Source: Acidobacteriaceae bacterium (GTDB lineage Bacteria > Acidobacteriota > Terriglobia > Terriglobales > Acidobacteriaceae). Taken from it: a stretch of 64,000 nt of DNA. The DNA lies in assembly GCA_025355505.1 (NCBI GenBank), contig JANXZM010000063.1, forward strand, positions 1-64,000, written 5' to 3'. The position numbers were made by a program, and so were the translations under genes. Under the pieces are notes generated by a model. The model was not told the origin of the DNA. It did not search any database and was given only the letters and a program-made list of their open reading frames with translations. Shown here piece by piece: positions 58,037-64,000 of this stretch (position 1 is the first letter of the stretch; every line of letters begins with the position of its first letter).

Positions 58037-59626
58037 TCAAACACAGCCGGGAAATTTGAAGCTTGCGATTCGCGTGCTCCAATTGAAGCTACCGGTCGAT
58101 TTCAAATACTCGGTGGTATAGAAGAACGTGCAATCATCCACCGGGTCAACGCTCATCGAACTATAGTCGCCCCACCGGTGAAGATTGCCCGTCTGCGAGC
58201 CCCCGCCAGATAGAATCGTGCTCTCCGCTTGCAGTGTTCCCAATGGATCCGTCCCGATCCTGCCCGTGTAACGAATACTCGGGATTACGCTGCTGCTGGA
58301 GACACTGTAGCCCAGAGCTATGTCACCGACTTTATCCATCGCGATGCTGCCCATCCAGCGGTTGCTGGAATCGGGCGCAAACGTGCCCTGCTGGAACACG
58401 CTGGCGCCGCTGGCGCCGTTCGGGTCCCGCAGCTCGTACCAGCGCACTCCGTCGACCTGACTGCGCTTGTTGCCAGATACCTTCACCGAATGGTTCACCA
58501 CCAATGCTTCGTGACCGGCGATGTTCCGGTACGCCAGCCGGTACATCAAGCGGTCGGCGAGGGAGTCGAGAGCATTGCTTGTGCCCGGTTGCGGTATGCA
58601 CGCCCCGCCGCTGCAGGCCGGAGTGAAAGCCGCCACTGGGATGTTGTTCGGGCCCGTCAGAGTGGAGTTGGCTGGCGCCACGAAATCGACGTGGAACCTC
58701 CATTCATTGAGCGAGTTACTGCCGAAATTCACCATGAAATTGGGCGAACCCAAGGGCGGCAGCGTGGCCCCATCCAGGTCCGACGGCAGCACCCCGCCGA
58801 AGCTCGAGCTCAATTGGAAGCACTGCTGCGTGGCTGCGGTCCCAGCCAGCATGGACGCGCGGTCATACGCACACAACTTCGAACCGGTGAATGTGTTCCC
58901 GGTGAAGATGTTGAAGGTGATGTAATACGCGTCGGGCCATACGCCCAGCTTGGGGTAGTCAGGGAACTGGGACGTGCCATAACTGAAGGCGTAGCGGTTA
59001 TACACCCCGGTAGCATCCGAAGTAGTAGAAACCGCGACGCACTGGAGGAACGGCGTGGTGGTCACTGAAAATTGAGTAAGGATCCAGCGTCCCGCGATCT
59101 TGTCGTACTGCACGATGGGATCGCCATCATTGTTGGTCTCGCAGCCGCCACCAAAGCCCGCCCACAGCGTATTCCCTGCCACAGGACCGTGCACCAGCGC
59201 CCCGGTACCCTTGTTGAACACCGCGAAGGATTCATTCACCCATTGCACGTACTGGGTGGCGCCGACTGCGCCGTTCGTATCGGGCGGTGCGGCATTGGGC
59301 ACAAAACCATAGTCGCCATTCCCCACACCGGCAAAGCTCAATCCTGGGGTGGTGCCTACTTCGAGGCCGGGCGTGCTCTGCAAAGCCGCGTCGGGCTGGA
59401 ACTCTCCAACCGCCGCCAGCGGCAACGGATGCACAGGTTTCTGCCTCCGTTCGAGACGCGGTGCTTGCGGCGGAATATTGCGCAAAGGAGGAGAAACATC
59501 GTGGTGGACGGCCGCGCTTACCTCGACCGCGCCCGCTTGCGCCCACAGAGACGAAGGCGCCATCAAAACCGAGCAGACGAATGCAAATGCTGCGAAGCCA
59601 ACTGCTGCCTTAAAGAGCTTGTTCAT
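58037..59626 (-). CDS. Large secreted protein of unknown function
   Basis: A 529-residue exported protein: signal peptide MNKLFKAAVGFAAFAFVCSV to about residue 30 (cleavage near LWAQA). The mature region is rich in Gly, Ser, Thr and aromatics (FAGVGNGDYGFVPNAAPPDT, NGAVGATQYVQWVNESFAVF, WRFHVDFVAPANSTLTGPNN, DKVGDIALGYSVSSSSVIPS). The first block (PPDTNGAVGxxxYVQxVN) is one I recall from exported acidobacterial proteins of unknown function. Four or more Cys may form disulfides. ATG 59626 has AGGAG 6 nt upstream. It is followed upstream by a PEP-CTERM gene. Confidence 0.8.
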   Translation of the reverse strand: MNKLFKAAVGFAAFAFVCSVLMAPSSLWAQAGAVEVSAAVHHDVSPPLRNIPPQAPRLERRQKPVHPLPLAAVGEFQPDAALQSTPGLEVGTTPGLSFAGVGNGDYGFVPNAAPPDTNGAVGATQYVQWVNESFAVFNKGTGALVHGPVAGNTLWAGFGGGCETNNDGDPIVQYDKIAGRWILTQFSVTTTPFLQCVAVSTTSDATGVYNRYAFSYGTSQFPDYPKLGVWPDAYYITFNIFTGNTFTGSKLCAYDRASMLAGTAATQQCFQLSSSFGGVLPSDLDGATLPPLGSPNFMVNFGSNSLNEWRFHVDFVAPANSTLTGPNNIPVAAFTPACSGGACIPQPGTSNALDSLADRLMYRLAYRNIAGHEALVVNHSVKVSGNKRSQVDGVRWYELRDPNGASGASVFQQGTFAPDSSNRWMGSIAMDKVGDIALGYSVSSSSVIPSIRYTGRIGTDPLGTLQAESTILSGGGSQTGNLHRWGDYSSMSVDPVDDCTFFYTTEYLKSTGSFNWSTRIASFKFPGCV

Positions 59627-59672
59627 CGGCATCTCCTGTGTGATCCACGCCTGTGCTTCGTCAAAACCCTCG

Positions 59673-60245
59673 CTAAGCCTTCAAGCGGTTCAGCCAGACC
59701 TTGCGGCGCGAAACGATCGCACCCAATCCCGTCACCATGAGTGCTACCGTTCCTGGCTCCGGAACCGTGCCCGCGTGCCCGCTAATCGGAATTCCACCCG
59801 GCCAGCAGCTGCCCGAAACGCAGGCAAAACCGATTGAGAAGCTCTGCCCCTTAAGGATCCCAAAGCGCGGATTAAGTCCGTGCCTGACGCCCGACAGAAG
59901 TATTTCCACCGAGCCGTTTTTCAAGGTCTTGGTCGAGCAGTTCAGAAACAGGGTCTGAACGCAGCTAATGGCGGCCGCCGGCACGCCGGTTTCGATCAGC
60001 GTCAGCGAAGTCCAGTTCTTTCCACTCGTGTTCGTGAAAAATACCTGGCCCGATCCGCTCTTGGGAACGTTGAAAGTAAAATCCACACCGACTTGCTGAC
60101 AACCGTGACGCCCGCAGGTTTGCGCGCTGCTGCCGCCGTTGGCGCCTTGAATGATGATTTTTGGATCGTTGATCCCGTCGGCAAAAGCCATCACCGACCC
60201 CATAACCAGCAAAATAGTCACTGCGCAGATCTGAGAAATTTTCAT
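59673..60245 (-). CDS. PEP-CTERM sorting-domain protein
   Basis: A 190-residue exported protein with signal peptide MKISQICAVTILLVMGSVMA (cleavage about AFAD) and a C-terminal sorting tail: VPEPGTVALMVTGLGAIVSR followed by basic RKVWLNRLKA. That is the PEP-CTERM signal (Pro-Glu-Pro, hydrophobic helix, basic end) cut by exosortase. The mature part has three pairs of Cys (TCGRHGC, CVQTLFLNC, ACVSGSC). It should be processed and displayed with exopolysaccharide or at the surface. No exosortase is in the window. Confidence 0.88.
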   Translation of the reverse strand: MKISQICAVTILLVMGSVMAFADGINDPKIIIQGANGGSSAQTCGRHGCQQVGVDFTFNVPKSGSGQVFFTNTSGKNWTSLTLIETGVPAAAISCVQTLFLNCSTKTLKNGSVEILLSGVRHGLNPRFGILKGQSFSIGFACVSGSCWPGGIPISGHAGTVPEPGTVALMVTGLGAIVSRRKVWLNRLKA

Positions 60246-60567
60246 TGAAATTTTTTCCTGTTCACCAAAGGAATCTTGCTGGGTACCCTTCTCCCAGCTT
60301 TAGGGGAGTGCGGCGAGATTAGCCTGTTCAATAACCATGGTCAAGCGGAAATCAACCCAACCCAACAAGTATTTGGGGCAATATGCAAACTGTTGCGCAC
60401 GGCCCGCTTGAACTGTGCAAGGCTCTGCACCTACTCGACTTGCGGAGCGCAACTCATTGCGCACACGCCAAAAAAAAAGCCGGAACCCGAAGGCCCCGGC
60501 TGTCCAGTTGGTTGTGTGCCCGGATAAAAATCTAGCTCGAAGATACGCGGTATTTCGCGTCTCCCGC
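60246..60567. other. Intergenic region upstream of the PEP-CTERM gene
   Basis: About 320 bp carrying the promoter side of the PEP-CTERM gene (left) and, at 60470-60501, the terminator of the Xre gene (right). No ORF with protein character was seen. Confidence 0.5.
60470..60501 (-). terminator. Intrinsic terminator of the Xre-type regulator gene
   Basis: AGCCGG (60478-60483) pairs with CCGGCT (60496-60501), with more pairing inside the loop. On the minus strand it is followed by a run of nine T. It lies about 65 bp past the stop of the gene at 60568-61113. Confidence 0.85.
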
Positions 60568-61113
60568 TCACGCACTCCGTCGCGGTCGCACCGTCAAGTC
60601 CCGCACTTGCGCCAGAATGCTCGACATCTGCATCCCATTCAGCTGTGACAAATACGGCAAGACTTCCGCCACAAACTGATCTTCCATCAACTCGCGCACT
60701 TCCTCCTGCCGGTTCCGTTCTCCACCGGAGAGCAGATCCGGAATACTTACCTCGAGCGCCCTCGCCAGTCGTTCCAGGGAAGACAGTGTCGGCGTCGCCT
60801 TCTCGTTTTCGATTTTCGACACGTAAGTCCGAGGCACCGACATGCGCAGCGCCAGTTGCCGCTGGCTCAAGCCATTGCGCAGCCGCAGCGATCGGATCGA
60901 GTGCGCCAGCCTCAGATGGCCGCGGCCGTTAGAATGGATGCTCACCGGCAGCGCTTCTGGCACCGGAGTCATAGCGGCAATCTCCGCCTCGTCCTCGTCC
61001 AATGACAGACGGCAACGGCGGCAGAGACTATTTGATGTGCGGAATTGCACCAAGAAACAACGATCGCATCGTACGACTTCCCGTGAGTCCACGGGGGTTA
61101 ATGTGGTTGCCAT
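60568..61113 (-). CDS. Zinc-ribbon plus Xre helix-turn-helix regulator
   Basis: A 181-residue DNA-binding protein. The N-terminus carries a likely zinc ribbon (CDRC...CRRC at about 16-34). An Xre HTH follows at about 71-125: SIRSLRLRNGLSQRQLALRM, SVPRTYVSKIENEKATPTLS, SLERLARALEVSI. The C-terminal 50 residues are helical (EVRELMEDQFVAEVLPYLSQ) and may dimerise. Targets are unknown; the divergent HD-domain gene begins 158 bp away, and autoregulation is likely. It has its own terminator. Confidence 0.82.
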   Translation of the reverse strand: MATTLTPVDSREVVRCDRCFLVQFRTSNSLCRRCRLSLDEDEAEIAAMTPVPEALPVSIHSNGRGHLRLAHSIRSLRLRNGLSQRQLALRMSVPRTYVSKIENEKATPTLSSLERLARALEVSIPDLLSGGERNRQEEVRELMEDQFVAEVLPYLSQLNGMQMSSILAQVRDLTVRPRRSA

Positions 61114-61271
61114 TCAGGGTTTGCGAGTGCCAGAGCGGGGGCTACTCTCAAAACCAACAACTAATGCGTAATCTGAGGGATCGGGGCGTTCATGTCAAGC
61201 GAATTGATCACATCTCGTTGTTGAAAACAGGGCAGTAATTCTGACAAAGACGAAAGGAATACGAAAGGCAT

Positions 61272-61874
61272 ATGACCGGGAGCCTTGAACGGCGTGGCAA
61301 GTCATGGTGTTTACTAACTGAGTTCACACAATCGGAGAGTTTGCGCAAACACGCGATCGCGGTCGAAGCATGCATGCGCGCCTATGCTCGAAAGGATGGA
61401 GCGGACGAGGAATTGTGGGGTACGGTCGGGCTGCTTCACGACTTTGATTACGAGAAATATCCGAGTCAGGAAGATCATCCATATCGCGGCTGCGAGATTT
61501 TAGCGGAACGCGGATATTCCGAGGAAGTGCGGCGGGCAATTATGTCGCACGCCGAATACAGCGGCGTCGCGCGGACTTCTCCGATGGAAAAGACGCTATT
61601 TGCATGTGACGAATTATCGGGGTTTATTACGGCTTGCGCGCTGGTAAGACCTTCGAAGTCGCTCGCCGATGTTGAGGCGAAGTCAGTTCGAAAAAAAATG
61701 AAAGATAAGGCTTTCGCGCGCAGCGTCCATCGCGAAGACATAATTTTGGGTGCGGCCGACTTGGGCCTCGACCTGGAAGAGCACATCTCGTTTTGCATCG
61801 AGGCGATGAAGGCGGTCGCCGGTGAGCTAGGGTTGGCTGGGACGGGCGGCGAAGCCTTCCTGGATAGGTTCTGA
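61272..61874 (+). CDS. HD-domain (HDIG) phosphohydrolase-like protein
   Basis: A 200-residue protein with an HD fold: SLRKHAIAVEACMRAYARKD (first His), GLLHDFDYEKYP (HD pair), DHPYRGCEILAERGYSEEV, MSHAEYSG, and FACDELSGFITACALVRPS near the end of the domain. Such proteins are often phosphohydrolases of unknown substrate. The TGA stop directly abuts the convergent hutH stop. ATG 61272 has AAAGG 3 nt upstream. Confidence 0.85.
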   Translation: MTGSLERRGKSWCLLTEFTQSESLRKHAIAVEACMRAYARKDGADEELWGTVGLLHDFDYEKYPSQEDHPYRGCEILAERGYSEEVRRAIMSHAEYSGVARTSPMEKTLFACDELSGFITACALVRPSKSLADVEAKSVRKKMKDKAFARSVHREDIILGAADLGLDLEEHISFCIEAMKAVAGELGLAGTGGEAFLDRF

Positions 61875-63416
61875 TCAACGCAAGACATCCGCAAGCTTCC
61901 CGCTCGCGATCAAGTCGGAAATGCGGACAAAATCCTGGTACATTGCGCGGTCTTTCTCCATGGTCGCGCACACCGAACGGATCGCCGCGTGCGCCTGTTG
62001 CAGCGGTTTCGAAGTTTTAAGAGGCACATGAAAATCGAGAGCTTGCGCGGCGGCCATGGCTTCGATGGCTAAAGTGTTGCGAGTATTTTCAATCACTCGC
62101 TTCAGTTTGTTAGCGGCGATCATTCCCATTGACACGAAATCTTCTTTGTTTCCAGAAGTCGTGATTGAATCGACTGATGCCGGGTGAGCCAGCACTTTGT
62201 TCTCGCTGACGAGCGCGGCGGCGGTCACCTGCGGCATCATGAAACCTGAATTCAGACCCGCTCCGGGAGCCAGGAATGGCGGAAGGCATTCGCTTAGAGC
62301 CGGATTGACCATGCGCTCTAGTCGACGTTCGCTGATCCCGGCTAAGGCGCTCAGCGCGATGGCGAGAAAATCAAGCGCGAAGGCGAGAGGTTCGCCATGA
62401 AAATTTCCACCGGAGATGACGTCGCCTTCTCCGTCTGTGGCTCGTGGATTTTTTACAAAGACCAACGGATTATCGACTGCTGAGTTTGTCTCGATCTCAA
62501 ATATCCTGCGGCAGTGGGCGAGAGTATCGCGCACCGCGCCATGGACCTGCGGGATGCAGCGCAGCGAGTACGCATCCTGTACACGTCCGCAATCGAGGTG
62601 CGATTCGCGGATCTCACTCTGCTCCATCAGGTGGCGAAGGTTTGCTGCACTTTTAATCTGCCCCGGATGGGGGCGTGCTTTGTGAATGCGTTCGTCAAAA
62701 GCCACAGTAGTGCCTTTCAGCGCATCGCAAGCCATGGCGCCGATAACATCGGCGGTGTCAACCAGCGTCTCAGCTGCGAGCAGCATGAGCGAGCCAATCG
62801 CCAGCATGGCCTGCGTTCCGTTGATCAGCGAAACTGCTTCTTTGGCCTCCAGCACCAGCGGCTTGATCTGCGCGGCCTTCAGGGCTTGGGCGCTCGCCGT
62901 GCGTGCGCCTTTTTCGTCATAGCACTCGCCCTCCCCGATCAACGCCAGCGCGAGATGCGCCAGCGGAGCCAGGTCGCCGCTCGCTCCGACGCTGCCCTGC
63001 GACGGGACATATGGAGTTACGCCCCGATTCAGCATTTCGCAGATGGTATCGATGGTGACGGCGCGAACTCCCGAATTGCCCTTGGAGAGCGAATTCGCGC
63101 GAAGAAGCATCATGGCACGGGTATCAGAAATAGCCATCGGCTCGCCGACGCCCACTGCATGCGAACGCACTAAGTTGACTTGTAACTCTCGTACCTGCTC
63201 TCCCACGATGTGCACATCGCTAAGCTTTCCGACGCCAGTTGTAATTGCGTAGGAAATTTTGTTGCTCGCGACCAGGGCATCTACAACCGCTCGAGCGCGG
63301 TCAACCGCAGTTCGTGCATCAGGAGCAAGCATTACGACCTGCCGAACATCGGTACGCGCGACCTCGCGTACGTCTTCGAGGGTCAGATCGTTTCCGTTAA
63401 TATGTATGGCTTTCAA
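61875..63416 (-). CDS. hutH: Histidine ammonia-lyase
   Basis: A 513-residue MIO-containing ammonia-lyase. Ala145-Ser146-Gly147 in GSVGASGDLAPLAHLALALI condense to the MIO group. The region ITTGVGKLSDV and NLVRSHAVGVGEPM with His86 fits histidine-type rather than phenylalanine-type enzymes. It converts histidine to urocanate in the hut pathway; no other hut genes are in the window, so a related aromatic amino-acid lyase remains possible. The start is TTG 63416 (MKAIHINGNDL), with AAAGGCG about 10 nt upstream. Confidence 0.88.
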   Translation of the reverse strand: MKAIHINGNDLTLEDVREVARTDVRQVVMLAPDARTAVDRARAVVDALVASNKISYAITTGVGKLSDVHIVGEQVRELQVNLVRSHAVGVGEPMAISDTRAMMLLRANSLSKGNSGVRAVTIDTICEMLNRGVTPYVPSQGSVGASGDLAPLAHLALALIGEGECYDEKGARTASAQALKAAQIKPLVLEAKEAVSLINGTQAMLAIGSLMLLAAETLVDTADVIGAMACDALKGTTVAFDERIHKARPHPGQIKSAANLRHLMEQSEIRESHLDCGRVQDAYSLRCIPQVHGAVRDTLAHCRRIFEIETNSAVDNPLVFVKNPRATDGEGDVISGGNFHGEPLAFALDFLAIALSALAGISERRLERMVNPALSECLPPFLAPGAGLNSGFMMPQVTAAALVSENKVLAHPASVDSITTSGNKEDFVSMGMIAANKLKRVIENTRNTLAIEAMAAAQALDFHVPLKTSKPLQQAHAAIRSVCATMEKDRAMYQDFVRISDLIASGKLADVLR

Positions 63417-63511
63417 ATCAGGTTTCGCCTTTAGATACGCAATTAATTGGTAAGTTCATCTCACGCACCGGAGACCATATTAGCGTTGCCGAATTAACAG
63501 ACCTTGAACAT

Positions 63512-63958
63512 TTACGGTGCGCCTGCCGCTGCGCGAAATATTTTAAGGAACTTTTCCGGCAATCTCTTCGAGTTCATTTTTGAATCTGCAACCACGTGCG
63601 TAGTTTCGCCTTGCGCCAACAGCTTTCCTTCCGTGCTGCGAAGCTCATATCCGAAACGAATCACCTTGTCTCGAACATGGGTAAGCGTGGTCCGCACCAC
63701 AACCTCGTCATCATAATGCACGGGAGCCTTGTATCGGCATCGCGCAAAGACGACGGCGATGTAGCAGTCGTCTTCGCGCTCCATATCTTTGTAACGGAAA
63801 CCAAACTGGCGAAACAATTCGACACGCCCAATCTCGAACCAAACAAAATAGTTGGCATGATAAACGACGCCCATCTGGTCAGTTTCCGCGTAGCGCACCC
63901 GGATGCGGGTTTCATTCACCGTTTTTGGCTGTCTCTTCTCGGAGTCGAAAGATTTCAT
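63512..63958 (-). CDS. Acyl-CoA thioesterase, YbgC/4HBT type
   Basis: A protein of about 148 residues with a hotdog fold. The motif RYAETDQMGVVYHANYFVWF contains the catalytic Asp of the 4-hydroxybenzoyl-CoA thioesterase group, followed by ELFRQFGF, ARCRYKAPVHYDDEVVVRTT and RFGYELRSTEGKLLAQGETT. It hydrolyses acyl-CoA esters. ATG 63958 overlaps the TGA of the upstream gene as ATGA, which fixes the start. The upstream partial gene looks like an enoyl-CoA hydratase, giving a lipid-metabolism context. Confidence 0.88.
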   Translation of the reverse strand: MKSFDSEKRQPKTVNETRIRVRYAETDQMGVVYHANYFVWFEIGRVELFRQFGFRYKDMEREDDCYIAVVFARCRYKAPVHYDDEVVVRTTLTHVRDKVIRFGYELRSTEGKLLAQGETTHVVADSKMNSKRLPEKFLKIFRAAAGAP

Positions 63959-64000
63959 CGACCCGTCCACTGCGGTTTTCTTTTTTCCAAAAATGACTCG
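63955..64000 (-). CDS. C-terminal end of an enoyl-CoA hydratase-like protein (partial)
   Basis: Only about 14 codons are in the window: ESFLEKRKPQWTGR followed by TGA (63957-63955). The ending FLEKRKPxWTGR is typical of crotonase-family enoyl-CoA hydratases. The stop overlaps the thioesterase start by 4 bp. The identification rests on this short tail. Confidence 0.5.
   Translation of the reverse strand, partial: ESFLEKRKPQWTGR

Noticed and set aside
57876-58121. 81-codon plus-strand ORF after the kinase gene
   Set aside because: It overlaps the end of the secreted-protein gene on the other strand and its composition is unconvincing.

Overview
The window looks like a chromosomal segment of an acidobacterium, probably from the Terriglobia/Koribacter-like group. 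This is inference from gene content; no rRNA or marker-gene search was possible. The supporting signs are high G+C, two large Ser/Thr protein kinases fused to WD40-like or TPR repeats, several secreted proteins of types I associate with Acidobacteria, a PEP-CTERM protein, a CstA transporter with its small Cys-Cys partner, and many short palindromic repeats between genes. I found no rRNA, tRNA, CRISPR array, intact transposase or prophage.

Layout. 1-6000: end of a membrane protein, CBS protein, DUF58 protein, DedA protein, alpha/beta hydrolase and acetylornithine aminotransferase (argD-like), all on the minus strand. 6.1-13 kb (plus): a membrane histidine kinase overlapping its NtrC-type regulator, then an MlaE/MlaF-like lipid ABC pair and a secreted esterase. 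13.1-15 kb (minus): thioredoxin-like protein and DNA polymerase IV. 15-17.9 kb is an accessory patch: structured non-coding DNA, two decayed lytic-transglycosylase tails, a 12-bp tandem repeat, a parD gene with a nonsense-mutated parE, and a BrnT/Xre toxin-antitoxin pair. 17.9-31.7 kb: glycogen synthase, rsmA, AmmeMemoRadiSam B, a FecR/DUF6600 protein, ruvC, cstA with its partner, a phosphofructokinase with PPi-type residues, a TonB-like protein, a YVTN beta-propeller lipoprotein and a CpsB-type PHP phosphatase.

31.7-41.5 kb: kinase-WD40 receptor, a small immunity/defence patch (Rap1a-like and HEPN proteins), MFS exporter, enoyl-ACP reductase fabI, SpoIIE-type phosphatase, a secreted protein, tsaE and a PilZ protein. 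41.8-54.6 kb: a large TPR lipoprotein; the coupled psd-pssA-(Asd-like)-lptE-holA operon, in which the Asd-like protein lacks its catalytic cysteine; DUF465; rimI-tsaB; methylmalonyl-CoA epimerase and MeaB; a second toxin-antitoxin cluster; acyl-CoA dehydrogenase; DUF962 protein. 54.8-64 kb: kinase-TPR receptor, two secreted proteins (one PEP-CTERM), a zinc-ribbon Xre regulator, an HD protein, histidine ammonia-lyase, an acyl-CoA thioesterase and the last codons of an enoyl-CoA hydratase.

Most genes are ordinary housekeeping or signalling genes. Three things stand out: palindromic repeats that have entered coding sequence; several proteins lacking a residue their family normally needs (Asd-like Cys, MlaF Walker-B Glu, sigma-54 GAFTGA); and toxin or immunity genes broken by single stop codons. 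I did not find a convincing entirely new multi-gene system.
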